Below are positions 50,882 to 59,318 of a stretch of 64,000 nt of DNA, piece after piece; position 1 is the first letter of the stretch; each line of letters starts with the position of its first letter. Made by a program: the position numbers and the translations under genes. The stretch spans positions 1 through 64,000 of the forward strand of contig JACQFZ010000046.1 in the NCBI GenBank assembly GCA_016199745.1, read 5' to 3'. This DNA is from Gammaproteobacteria bacterium (lineage in GTDB: Bacteria > Pseudomonadota > Gammaproteobacteria > Acidiferrobacterales > Sulfurifustaceae). The notes under the pieces were generated by a model. That model had not been told where the DNA came from and ran no database searches. It saw only the letters and a program-made list of their open reading frames with translations.

Positions 50882-51868
50882 ATGACACAACGCATCTCAC
50901 TACTCGCCTACGATCACTGCTTGGCGTCGGCTGTGCTCGGCGCCAGCGATTTGTTTCACGCCGCCAACATGGTTGCCGCCCGTATCGCCCCGCAAGCGCC
51001 ACCGCCGTTCGCCACGCAAATCGTGACAGGCGACGGTCAGCCGGCGTCTGCCGGTAACGGCTACCGCATTCAACCGGATTACGCGCTGGCCGAGGCACCG
51101 CCGGCACAGCTCATCATGTTACCTGGCATTTGCATCGTCGAGCCGAAAGCGTTGCTGGCCGCGCTCGCGCGGTTGCAGCCGCTGACCGAATGGCTGCGCA
51201 TCCAACACACCGGTGGCAGTTGGCTCGGCGCCAGCTGTTCGGCGAATTTTTTGTTAGCGGATACGGGATTGTTGGACGGCCAGCCGGCGACCACCACAAC
51301 CTGGTACGCCGAGTTGTTCGAACAGCGTTACCCGCAAGTGCGCCTCGATCGCGGCGCTGTGCTCACGCACACCGATCGCATCGTTTGTTCTGCCGGCCCG
51401 CTGTCGTACATCGACCTAGCGTTGTATCTCATCGAACAGCTTGCCACGCGCGAGCTGGCACGCGCCTGCGCTCGCTTCATTGTCATGGACAATCGTCGCG
51501 GCGCGCGTTCGCCCGAGCTGATTCAACATCACGCCCGCACCTACGATCCGCTTATTACCAAGGCCGACCGCTGGATGCGCGCCAACTTAAAGCGCGACAT
51601 CCGTATGCAGGACATCGCCGCGCATGTTGCCGTCAGCCTACGCACGCTCATGCGCCGCTTCAAAGAAGCGACCGGCGCCAGCCCGCAGGCGTACCTACAA
51701 CAGTTGCGGCTGGAAGCCGGCAAGGCGTTGCTCGCCAACACTAAGCTTCGACTCGACCAGATCGTCGAACGCGTCGGCTATCAGGATGACAGCGCTTTCC
51801 GCCGTTTATTCAAGCGCCATACCAATCTATCGCCGCGCGAATATCGCCAACGTTTCGGCCGTACGTAA
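50882..51868 (+). CDS. GlxA-family AraC-type transcriptional regulator
   Basis: 328 residues from ATG 50882. The N-terminal DJ-1/PfpI-like domain (about residues 1-190) has the glutamine-amidotransferase-like Cys in GSWLGASCSANFLLADTG. The C-terminal AraC/XylS domain has two helix-turn-helix motifs (MQDIAAHVAVSLRTLMRRFK and LDQIVERVGYQDDSAFRRLF). It probably controls the divergent hydrolase gene. Effector unknown. Confidence 0.88.
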   Translation: MTQRISLLAYDHCLASAVLGASDLFHAANMVAARIAPQAPPPFATQIVTGDGQPASAGNGYRIQPDYALAEAPPAQLIMLPGICIVEPKALLAALARLQPLTEWLRIQHTGGSWLGASCSANFLLADTGLLDGQPATTTTWYAELFEQRYPQVRLDRGAVLTHTDRIVCSAGPLSYIDLALYLIEQLATRELARACARFIVMDNRRGARSPELIQHHARTYDPLITKADRWMRANLKRDIRMQDIAAHVAVSLRTLMRRFKEATGASPQAYLQQLRLEAGKALLANTKLRLDQIVERVGYQDDSAFRRLFKRHTNLSPREYRQRFGRT

Positions 51869-51876
51869 ATATTGGC

Positions 51877-51898
51877 CCCTCTCCCGCTTGCGGGAGAG
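51877..51898. repeat. Short REP-like hairpin
   Basis: CTCTCCCGC (51879-51887) and GCGGGAGAG (51890-51898) form a perfect stem with a 2-base spacer just after the GlxA-type regulator. It resembles the CCCTCTCCCGC family seen at 34.8 kb and may also act as a transcription end. Confidence 0.6.
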
Positions 51899-51918
51899 CG
51901 GTTTAACAACCGCTATCC

Positions 51919-52131
51919 TTACCGCAAGTTCGCCCGTGGGAAACGCACCGGTGCCACCGACCCAACTTCTGGATTTAGCAACTGCTCAAAAGCGGGAACC
52001 AATATCGTGAGCGAGGGAACGGCGCTGACCTTGGGCGAATCGGCGGATTCGCCGCTGCTATTCTGGGCGGTCACGACATAGTAGTAGCAAGTACCGTTGG
52101 CGAGGCTCGTATGCATGTGAAGAAAAAGCAC
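51919..52131 (-). pseudogene. Fragment of a fibronectin type III domain protein
   Basis: A 70-codon minus-strand frame contains the second half of an FN3 domain: HTSLANGTCYYYVVTAQNSS followed by GESADSPKVSAVP (about 52015-52113). The first half of the domain and the rest of any parent gene are absent. FN3 domains are common in secreted enzymes and surface proteins. I read this as a relic left by a deletion or rearrangement. Confidence 0.6.
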
Positions 52132-52174
52132 TTATTATATTGCCACTTCTGACTTTTCAGCGGACGAAAAGGCC

Positions 52175-52339
52175 ATGGCCATGGTGTATCCCGTAGAAGA
52201 AGTGTTCCGAACCGAAGGTGTTCCCGCGTTTACATTTGTTCGTCCCCCCAATTTCAACGATATATTGGTAGATGTTCGGAATTCCGGTAAGCCAGTAATT
52301 ATTGAAATGGATAGAACTTGGGGGCCATACCATGATTGA
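52175..52339 (+). pseudogene. Truncated N-terminus of a P-loop ATPase-type protein
   Basis: A 54-codon frame (ATG 52175) reads YPVEEVFRTEGVPAFTFVRP and then a GKPVIIE segment. I recognise this as the start of large P-loop ATPases in which the segment before the GxxGxGKT loop has the form VF-x-GVP-x-TFV...GK-x-V-x-I-x-G. Here the sequence breaks off just before the Walker A motif (GKPVIIEMDRTWGP) and stops. The rest of the gene is missing. The stop overlaps the start of the next gene by 8 bases, so the break may have fused the two transcripts. The defence-type association of such ATPases is inference. Confidence 0.55.
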
Positions 52340-53012
52340 GATGAAGGATCTTGTGCCCATTACTATTTCGATAGTGGCACTGTTCGGCTCCATTTTCAGT
52401 CTATATCTGTCAAAGTTCCGCCCAGGCAAACTCCATCTCACCGCCGGTGAGCACATCAACATTGGCCATGTGCACCAAGGTTCTGCCACGTTCGTTTTGG
52501 CAGTGAATTTTGCGAATGCTGGCTCTCAACATCTCACTGTTGATAGGGTTGCCCTCTTGATCCAGTACGGTGGGAGCCCTGAGGGTTACCTTCTTGAGCC
52601 TAATTTTTACCTTGCCTTCGCAGACAGCGGGGAATTTAAACGTGACTCAATGGCAGTTCCTATCACGGTCTTTGGTGGTGAGAATGTCACTAAGCAGGTT
52701 CAGTTCGGTTCTTCCGCTGAGCGCCCAATTGAGTTCCAGATGACTAAGAATGGCACCTATGTAGTGACACTCCTAGCCTGGTTGCACGGCTCAAACCAAC
52801 CTAGCATGTCGGAATCATTTTCCCTTGTGGTATCTGAGACGCATGTAGCGACGCTGGCCACCTACATAAATGAGAAGACGTTTCGTACGGTTATGCTGAC
52901 GCAGTCGAAATGGCGCAATTGGGACGCCCATTACTGCAAAGCGAATGAAGTGGAGGGCATTGTTGAACATGCGACTTCGCGGTCCGATCGAGTTGCCAAG
53001 AAACGCGAGTGA
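52332..53012 (+). CDS. Hypothetical membrane-anchored protein
   Basis: 226 residues from ATG 52332, with GGGGG seven bases upstream. One N-terminal transmembrane helix (about residues 5-24, LVPITISIVALFGSIFSLYL) and a beta-rich soluble part (LAVNFANAGSQHLTVDRVAL, FGGENVTKQVQF, MTKNGTYVVTLLAWL) that looks like an immunoglobulin-like sandwich. No family recognised. Base composition is lower in GC than the host genes, so the gene was probably acquired, perhaps with the ATPase fragment before it. Confidence 0.65.
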   Translation: MIEMKDLVPITISIVALFGSIFSLYLSKFRPGKLHLTAGEHINIGHVHQGSATFVLAVNFANAGSQHLTVDRVALLIQYGGSPEGYLLEPNFYLAFADSGEFKRDSMAVPITVFGGENVTKQVQFGSSAERPIEFQMTKNGTYVVTLLAWLHGSNQPSMSESFSLVVSETHVATLATYINEKTFRTVMLTQSKWRNWDAHYCKANEVEGIVEHATSRSDRVAKKRE

Positions 53013-53271
53013 TTCAGTAGTCACATAACACTTATGATCCCCCTCTCGTCAAGGGGCATCAAAAAATCTCTGACGAAGCGCCGTCGTCATTCAAATAGCG
53101 CGCGCCAGCGCGCATATTGTTTCGTCGAATGTTGCGAGTTATCCGAAACTCCCCCGCGTCAAACACTTCACGCATCCAAACGGTGTGTACATTAAGCGCT
53201 ATCTGGCGCGGTGCACTAAAACCGCAAGAATCGGGTTGTTTAGGCGCTAGTCGGTTACTAAGATCGCGGTC

Positions 53272-54147
53272 ATGGCTGACGATTACACCCGCATCGAACG
53301 AGCGATTCACTACCTCACGCAACACGCGCGCGAGCAGCCGCGCCTCGAGCAAGTTGCCGCGCATATCGGTCTCAGCGATTACCACTTTCAGCGTTTATTC
53401 AGCCGTTGGGCCGGCATCAGCCCGAAACGATTTTTGCAATATCTAACCGCCGAGCACGCGCGTGAGTTGTTGCGCGCGTCGCGCAGTGTGCTCGACGTCT
53501 CGTTCGAGGCCGGATTATCGAGCGCCGGACGGCTGCATGACCTCACGCTGGCGATTCACGCGGCGGCGCCGGGCGACATTAAAAGTGGCGGCGCCGGCTT
53601 GACGCTTCACTACGGTGTGCACTCGAGTCCGTTCGGCGATTGCTTCATCGCCGTCAACGAACGTGGAATTTGCGCCCTGGAATTTTTGGCGCCGACCAGC
53701 GCCGCGCAAGCGCTCGCCCATCTCAAGCAAACGTGGCCGGCGGCGAGCTTGAAGTCGTCGCCAGCGCGGACGGCGCCGACCGCGAAGCAGCTCTTCAGCA
53801 GCAAGCGGCATCGGACCGCGCCGTTGCCGTTGTTCGTGCGCGGGACCAACTTTCAAATCAAAGTGTGGGAAGCGTTGCTACGGATTCCGGCGGGTTATGT
53901 CTTGTCCTATGAAGACGTGGCGCGCTATCTCGATATGCCGAATGCCACGCGCGCGGTCGCCAGTGCCGTCGCCAATAACGACATCGCGTTTTTAATTCCG
54001 TGTCATCGCGTGATTCGTAAGACGGGTGTTATCGGCGAGTATCGTTGGGGAGCGTCGCGTAAGCAGGCGCTGCTGGCGTGGGAGTCGGCGCATTCAGTAA
54101 AGGGCGGAAGTTCCCTCTCCCCGTACACGGGGCGAGGGGTTGTATGA
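53272..54147 (+). CDS. Ada-like AraC regulator fused to methylated-DNA cysteine methyltransferase
   Basis: 291 residues. N-terminal AraC-type helix-turn-helix (LEQVAAHIGLSDYHFQRLFS) and C-terminal O6-alkylguanine transferase domain with the acceptor Cys in LIPCHRVIRKTG, the Arg-finger region ATRAVASAVANN and GEYRWGASRKQALL. The zinc/Cys domain that receives methyl groups from phosphotriesters in E. coli Ada is absent, so induction must differ. It repairs alkylated guanine. The last 11 or so codons (SSLSPYTGRGVV) are encoded by a REP-like palindrome. Confidence 0.9.
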   Translation: MADDYTRIERAIHYLTQHAREQPRLEQVAAHIGLSDYHFQRLFSRWAGISPKRFLQYLTAEHARELLRASRSVLDVSFEAGLSSAGRLHDLTLAIHAAAPGDIKSGGAGLTLHYGVHSSPFGDCFIAVNERGICALEFLAPTSAAQALAHLKQTWPAASLKSSPARTAPTAKQLFSSKRHRTAPLPLFVRGTNFQIKVWEALLRIPAGYVLSYEDVARYLDMPNATRAVASAVANNDIAFLIPCHRVIRKTGVIGEYRWGASRKQALLAWESAHSVKGGSSLSPYTGRGVV

Positions 54148-54217
54148 AGTATCGATAGTTTTTTCAAACGCCCCCGCTCCCTAACCCTCTTCCCCGACAA
54201 GCGCGGGGGAGAGGGGA
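54113..54217. repeat. Two REP-like palindromes at the end of the Ada-like gene
   Basis: The first (54113-54139, CCCTCTCCCCG...CGGGGCGAGGGG) lies inside the end of the coding region. The second (54171-54217) has CCCCCGC and GCGGGGG arms plus CCTAACCCTC. They are members of the dispersed family. Confidence 0.65.
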
Positions 54218-54245
54218 TAAAACATTTTGGTTCGTGCCGCTGGTA

Positions 54246-54818
54246 TTAATGCCGCGGACCCGCGGTCGCGGTCAGCGTGGCCTTAGCGATCGTTTGTTGC
54301 CAAAGATTAAAGCCGATCAACGCCGGGCTCGCGTCGGCCGGTACGTCCAGCTTGTCGGTCTTCAACGCGTATACCGTGTAGGTGTAGTGATGCTTGCGGC
54401 CTACCGGTGGGCACGGGCCGAACCAGCCGGGCTTACCGAGATCGGTGTTGCCTTCGACGATGCCGGCCGGCAGCTTGCCGCTGCTGGCGGCGGCTTCGTC
54501 GAGACTCGTCACGTCGGCCGGAACGTTGTACGCGACCCAATGCCAAAGACCGCTGCCGGTCGGCGCATCGTGATCGTAGAAAGTGATGGCGAAACTCTTG
54601 GTGCCGGCCGGTGCACCACGCCAGCTGAGCGCCGGTGAGATGTTGCTACTACTGCAACCGAAATTATTCCCATAATGCTTTTCCGGAATCGCGCCGTTAG
54701 CGGTGATCGTTGGACTCGATACCGTAAATTGATGTTTATCCGCGGCTGCTACCGATTGCGCGAGCAATAACGTTGCCGTTGCCGCAATTAGGAATTTGGC
54801 GAAACGCTGGGTCTTCAT
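54246..54818 (-). CDS. YbhB/YbcL-family (PEBP) secreted protein
   Basis: 190 residues with a Sec signal peptide (cut near SVAAA-DK). The phosphatidylethanolamine-binding fold is marked by NISPALSWRGAPAGTKSFAI and YDHDAPTGSGLWHWVAYNVP and by the closing PVGRKHHYTYTVYALKTD. It resembles Raf-kinase-inhibitor-like proteins of bacteria, whose ligand is unknown. The periplasmic location is inferred from the signal peptide. Confidence 0.87.
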   Translation of the reverse strand: MKTQRFAKFLIAATATLLLAQSVAAADKHQFTVSSPTITANGAIPEKHYGNNFGCSSSNISPALSWRGAPAGTKSFAITFYDHDAPTGSGLWHWVAYNVPADVTSLDEAAASSGKLPAGIVEGNTDLGKPGWFGPCPPVGRKHHYTYTVYALKTDKLDVPADASPALIGFNLWQQTIAKATLTATAGPRH

Positions 54819-54915
54819 AGAGGTACATGAATCTCAAGGTGAACGGGAGCGAGATCCTAGCCAATCGGTGCTTAATCGATTCGCCCAATCCGCTCACGCA
54901 ACCCTACAAAGCCGC

Positions 54916-55764
54916 TCACTCTCTAATTTGTGACGGCAATGTGCCGAAGCGCGCACGAAAGCGCTCCGAGAAACGCGATGCTGAATCGTAGCCGCAGGCG
55001 AGGCTGATTTGCGTAATCGGTTGCTGCGTCGTCATCAGCAGCGCCAGACCATGATGTAGTCGGATATCGACGACGATGTCCTGAAACCGGCATTGCTCGG
55101 CCTGTAATCGGCGGCGCAGGGTCGCTTCGCTCATGTCGAGCTTGTCGGCGATTATGGCCGCGGTCCACGGCGTCGAAGGGCTGGTCGCGACGTACAACCG
55201 CACTTGCTCGGCGACCGTCTGCGCACTTGGCTCGCGAAAGACGACACCGCGTTCCGCCAGCGCCAGCAGCAACCCGAATAGCCGATGCTGCGCTTCCGCC
55301 GCCGACACGTGCGTTTCGTCGTGGATGCCGCGCAAGGTAAAGCGCAAGTTATCGGCTAACGCCGGATCGATCGCAATCATCTTGAAGCGACTGATTGCCG
55401 TCGATGCCAAGGCGGACAGCGCATGGGTTTTGACAAACTCTGTGATCGTGTTTTGCGAAATGGTGAGTTGTAGCGTCCGACAAATTCGTTGCTCGGCGCA
55501 TGGCTGCGCCACCACATCGGTCGAGAATCCGGCAGCGACCGCCATCAGATGTCCGTTTTGAAAATGTGTGTCCAAGCCGTCACAGTGAAATGTTTTGCGG
55601 CCGTCCAGTAGCAGGCACACGCTCGGCTCAAAAAAAGTGATTCGTCGAATAACTTGTTGCTGATGGATTTTCGTCACTAGTAATGCGCCGACACCGGACC
55701 GCGTGATCGGTCCATTGCTTTCCGGCAACTGCTGCAGCGGATTTTCGAAGTAAGGTGCGTTCAT
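54916..55764 (-). CDS. AraC-family transcriptional regulator
   Basis: 282 residues. N-terminal cupin-like AraC_N region (ITRSGVGALLVTKIHQQQ, FFEPSVCLLLDGRKTF) and C-terminal helix-turn-helix pair (AAIIADKLDMSEATLRRRLQ and ITQISLACGYDSASRFSERF). It follows the dedA-like gene by 13 bases on the same strand. The target is not known; the PEBP gene downstream is one candidate. Confidence 0.87.
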   Translation of the reverse strand: MNAPYFENPLQQLPESNGPITRSGVGALLVTKIHQQQVIRRITFFEPSVCLLLDGRKTFHCDGLDTHFQNGHLMAVAAGFSTDVVAQPCAEQRICRTLQLTISQNTITEFVKTHALSALASTAISRFKMIAIDPALADNLRFTLRGIHDETHVSAAEAQHRLFGLLLALAERGVVFREPSAQTVAEQVRLYVATSPSTPWTAAIIADKLDMSEATLRRRLQAEQCRFQDIVVDIRLHHGLALLMTTQQPITQISLACGYDSASRFSERFRARFGTLPSQIRE

Positions 55765-55777
55765 GCAGCGGTAGACA

Positions 55778-56425
55778 TCAAGAAGCGCGTTCAGCCGCGC
55801 GGTGGCGCAGATAACCGATCGCCACCGGCAACAGCGAAATGGCGATGATCGCCAAGATCACGAACGTGAGATTGTTCTTAAAGAAGGGAAGATTGCCGAA
55901 CCAATAACCGGCCAAGCTTAGCGAGCCAACCCACAACGCCGCGCCGACGACGCAGAACGACAAATAACGCACATAGCTCATGTGCGCGATCCCGGCCACG
56001 AACGGCGCGAACGTACGCACCAGCGGCAAGAAGCGGGCGATGATGATGGTTTTGCCGCCGTGGGTTTCGTAATAGGAGTGCGTTTTTTCGAACGCACGTT
56101 TGTTGAAGAAACGCGATTGTTCCCAACCGAATACTTTCGGTCCGATGGTGCGGCCGATGAAATAATTCACGTTATCGCCGATCAGTACCGCTGCCATCAA
56201 CAACGGCACGACGACGCGAATATCGAGCCCGCCGCCTGCCGCCAGTGCACCGGTGACGAACAGCAACGAATCGCCCGGCAAGAACGGCGTGACGACCAAT
56301 CCGGTTTCGCAAAAAAGAATAACGAACAGGATCAGATATACCCACGTGCCGTATTGCGCTAACAACGCTGTCAAATGCACGTCGAGGTGCAAGACGATAT
56401 CGATGAACGTCGAGAGAAATTCCAT
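55778..56425 (-). CDS. DedA-family membrane protein
   Basis: 215 residues from ATG 56425 (MEFLSTFIDIVLHLD). Five or six hydrophobic segments with the family motifs FCETGLVVTPFLPGDSLLF and ARFLPLVRTFAPFVAG, including the essential acidic and Arg residues. Known: DedA proteins are inner-membrane flippases or transporters linked to undecaprenyl phosphate or phospholipid recycling and envelope stress. Confidence 0.92.
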   Translation of the reverse strand: MEFLSTFIDIVLHLDVHLTALLAQYGTWVYLILFVILFCETGLVVTPFLPGDSLLFVTGALAAGGGLDIRVVVPLLMAAVLIGDNVNYFIGRTIGPKVFGWEQSRFFNKRAFEKTHSYYETHGGKTIIIARFLPLVRTFAPFVAGIAHMSYVRYLSFCVVGAALWVGSLSLAGYWFGNLPFFKNNLTFVILAIIAISLLPVAIGYLRHRAAERAS

Positions 56426-56461
56426 GGTGACCCGCCCAATTTTTTTAGAAGCAGTTTTAAA

Positions 56462-56569
56462 TACCCCCACCCTAACCCTCCCCCGCAACGACGGCGGGGG
56501 AGGGGATAGCGCGCCGTTTTTTTATTCCCTCCCCCGCCGTCGTTGCGGGGGAGGGTTAGGGTGGGGGTA
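56462..56569. repeat. Perfect 43-bp inverted pair of REP elements
   Basis: Unit 56462-56504 and unit 56527-56569 are exact reverse complements over 43 bases, separated by 22 bases. Each unit has CCCTCCCCCGC/GCGGGGGAGGG arms and a TTAGGGTGGGGGT tail. It lies between dedA and rdgB. A BIME-like arrangement of two REPs. Confidence 0.9.
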
Positions 56570-56619
56570 ATATCAATTCGACGTTATTTTGGAGTTGCTT
56601 CCAGCTGGCGTCTCTCCAA

Positions 56620-57228
56620 TTAAAAGGGAAATGGAGCCCTACGTAACGCCGCCAATAAACTCCGCAACGCCTGCCCGCGATGGCTCAACTGATTCTTGAT
56701 CTCCGGCGGCAACTGCGCCGATGAGCACTTTTGTTCCGGCACGAAGAAGATCGGATCGTAGCCGAAGCCATTGTCGCCGATCGGCTCGCGCAAAATGTGT
56801 CCTTCCCACGTACCCTGCGCGATCACCGGCGTCGGGTCAACGGCGTTGCGCAAATAAACCATCACGCATTGAAAACGCGCCGTGCGCTGCGGTTCCGGTA
56901 CGTCGTTGAGCGCGGCGAGTAACTTGCGCAAGTTCGCATCATCGCTCGCGCCGACACCGGCATAACGCGCCGAACCTACGCCCGGTACGCCGTCGAGCGC
57001 GTCGACTTCAAGCCCGGAATCGTCGGCGATCGCCGGCTGGCCGGTGCGCGCGGCGGCGTTGCGTGCTTTCAGAATGGCGTTCTCGACGAACGTCAAACCG
57101 GTCTCGTCGACGTCCGGCACGGCGAATTGCGATTGCGGCACGACCGTGAGGTCGAGTGCCGCCAGCAGCTGATTGATTTCGCGGACTTTGCCGGCGTTGC
57201 TGCTTGCCAGCACGATCGTGCGACTCAT
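56620..57228 (-). CDS. rdgB: Non-canonical purine NTP pyrophosphatase (RdgB/HAM1)
   Basis: 202 residues. Start [18 protein letters not shown], metal/substrate motifs [19 protein letters not shown] and [14 protein letters not shown], and the closing [10 protein letters not shown] and [11 protein letters not shown]. It hydrolyses dITP and XTP to keep them out of DNA. Overlaps rph by 4 bases (ATGA). Confidence 0.95.
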   Translation of the reverse strand: MSRTIVLASSNAGKVREINQLLAALDLTVVPQSQFAVPDVDETGLTFVENAILKARNAAARTGQPAIADDSGLEVDALDGVPGVGSARYAGVGASDDANLRKLLAALNDVPEPQRTARFQCVMVYLRNAVDPTPVIAQGTWEGHILREPIGDNGFGYDPIFFVPEQKCSSAQLPPEIKNQLSHRGQALRSLLAALRRAPFPF

Positions 57229-57947
57229 AGTTTTTCGGCCAGCGCTTGCTGTTGTTTCTCGATGAGTTGTTGAATGCCGCGCTGTGCCAAATCGGTCATC
57301 GCTTGCATTTGCGCCGGGCTGAAGCTGCCGCGTTCGGCGGTACCTTGAATCTCGATGAAGCCGCCGCCGGCGTTCATCACAAAATTCATGTCGGTGTCGG
57401 CGCCCGAGTCTTCGATGTAGTCGAGATCGAGCACCGCCGTGCCCTCATAGATGCCGGCCGATACCGCGCCGACTAAATGCAGCAGCGGGTCCTGCAGCAA
57501 TAATCCGCGTTTTTTCAAATGCGCCAGCGCATCGACCAACGCGACACAGCCGCCGGTGATCGACGCCGTACGCGTGCCGCCGTCGGCCTGCAGCACGTCG
57601 CAGTCGATGGTCAGCGTACGTTCACCGAGCTTGCTCAAATCCAGCGCCGAGCGCAGCGCGCGGCCGATCAATCGCTGAATCTCGAGCGTGCGACCGCTTT
57701 GCTTGCCTTTGGCGGCTTCACGCTGCGTGCGTTCTTTGGTCGCGCGCGGCAACATGCCGTACTCGGCGGTGACCCAACCTTGGCCCTTGCCTTTCAAAAA
57801 CGGCGGCACGCGTTCTTCGACGCTGACGGTGCAAAGCACCCGCGTCTCGCCGAATTCGATGAGCACCGATCCTTCGGCGTGGCGCGTGTAACGGCGGGTG
57901 ATTCGGATCGAACGTAACTGATCAACGGCGCGGCCGCTGGGTCGCAT
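57225..57947 (-). CDS. rph: Ribonuclease PH
   Basis: 240 residues, full length. [19 protein letters not shown] start, catalytic and phosphate-binding region [19 protein letters not shown], and [16 protein letters not shown]. Phosphorolytic 3'-end trimming of tRNA. First gene of the rph-rdgB pair; the usual third gene hemW is 6.8 kb away. Confidence 0.96.
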   Translation of the reverse strand: MRPSGRAVDQLRSIRITRRYTRHAEGSVLIEFGETRVLCTVSVEERVPPFLKGKGQGWVTAEYGMLPRATKERTQREAAKGKQSGRTLEIQRLIGRALRSALDLSKLGERTLTIDCDVLQADGGTRTASITGGCVALVDALAHLKKRGLLLQDPLLHLVGAVSAGIYEGTAVLDLDYIEDSGADTDMNFVMNAGGGFIEIQGTAERGSFSPAQMQAMTDLAQRGIQQLIEKQQQALAEKL

Positions 57948-58234
57948 GGCAGGCTCTCTATAGGAAGGAAGACCGCGGCATTTTAGCAGATGCTGCTATC
58001 TCACCGGGACCGCTCGGGCGACGCCCACTTGTCCTTGCTAGGTCGACCGAAAGGATGTCGTTACACCAAATATACCTTCGTATACACGCTTTTTCGCCAT
58101 CGGATTGTTACCGTCGTGGTTGGTACTCCATTAACGATATGCAAACTAATAATGAGGGTATGAAGGTACCTTCTTTACTGCCGCTCATTGCCGTTACAAT
58201 TGTTAGTCGCTTCATTTCTTACTCGTATCGATTC

Positions 58235-59218
58235 ATGACTTTTAACAAAAAACATTGGATCGTCGTTGTTCTTGTTGTGCTCGGCGTTTCGGCCGCTTTT
58301 AATTATCAACACATCGCCGTGCAGCTTGCGCCAAAGAAGCACGCCGCAGCCACACGTAGCGCCGCGGCACTCGCTGCCGATGAGTTGTTTTGGCATGCGC
58401 TACACAACGGCGAGTACCAGAAAATTTCTGACGTGCTGACGGCGCTCACCGCGGCGTATTTGGAAAATCCCGAAGATGCCGTTACCGCGGCGCACATCGG
58501 CTTCTTGCACACCTGGACCTTGGCGGAGCGCCCGCGGTTAGCGCAGGTGCCGCCGACAATCACCGACCACGTCGTATTGGCGCGCAAATATTTCCAAGAG
58601 GCGGTGAATCTCGATCCAGCGGACGCGCGCTACCTCGGCTTTCTTGCCAGCGCCATGCTCGCGGAAGGTACGGTGCATCACGATCAGCGGCTCACGCGGC
58701 AGGGTTATTTCACCATGCTCGACGCGGTAAACGCTTGGCCGGAATTCAATTTGTTTACCGCCGGCTATGTGTTCAGTCGGCAGCCGGCGGACTCGCCGCA
58801 ATTCCAAAAAGCGATCGAATGGCAATGGCGCGCGATCGACGAGTGCGTCGAAGAAAAAGTCGATCGGCGTAATTTAGATTTTTCCCGGTACATGAAGTTG
58901 TATACCGCGACCGGTAACAACCGCGCGTGCTGGAACTCGGCAATCGCGCCGCACAACTTCGAGGGATTTTTTCTGAGCATGGGCGACATGCTGGTAAAAG
59001 CCGGCGATTGGCAAACGGCGCAAAAAATTTACGCCAACGCTCGATTCTCGCCCGATTATGCGCGCTGGAAATTTCGCCCTCTCTTGGAGGAACGTATTCG
59101 GCAGGCGCAGGTCAACGTGGCAGTGTTCCGCGCGCCCGAACGTAAGGGCGAGAAGCCGACCGTGCGAATGATGGTGAATTCGGCATACAGCTGCATGGCG
59201 TGCCACCAACAACAGTGA
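58235..59218 (+). CDS. TPR-like protein with C-terminal CxxCH haem-binding motif
   Basis: About 327 residues from ATG 58235 (MTFNKKHWIVVVLVVLG); in-frame ATGs at 58139 and 58160 are possible. N-terminal membrane anchor or signal helix (about residues 6-22), then repeated helix pairs resembling tetratricopeptide repeats (YLENPEDAVTAAHIGFLHTW, ARKYFQEAVNLDPADARYLG, VKAGDWQTAQKIYANARFSP). The last residues contain CMACH, a single c-type haem attachment motif six residues from the Pro- and Arg-rich stretch and three residues from the C-terminus. Export to the periplasm would be required for haem ligation. Function unknown; electron transfer or haem sensing are inferences. Confidence 0.75.
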   Translation: MTFNKKHWIVVVLVVLGVSAAFNYQHIAVQLAPKKHAAATRSAAALAADELFWHALHNGEYQKISDVLTALTAAYLENPEDAVTAAHIGFLHTWTLAERPRLAQVPPTITDHVVLARKYFQEAVNLDPADARYLGFLASAMLAEGTVHHDQRLTRQGYFTMLDAVNAWPEFNLFTAGYVFSRQPADSPQFQKAIEWQWRAIDECVEEKVDRRNLDFSRYMKLYTATGNNRACWNSAIAPHNFEGFFLSMGDMLVKAGDWQTAQKIYANARFSPDYARWKFRPLLEERIRQAQVNVAVFRAPERKGEKPTVRMMVNSAYSCMACHQQQ

Positions 59219-59318
59219 GGCAATATATTTGCCGGTTGACACAAAATCCTTGAGACACTAGAAAGACGGCTACTCGAAAGTAGTCCAATTAAGAAGCAAA
59301 TATAAAAGGGAGTTGGCA

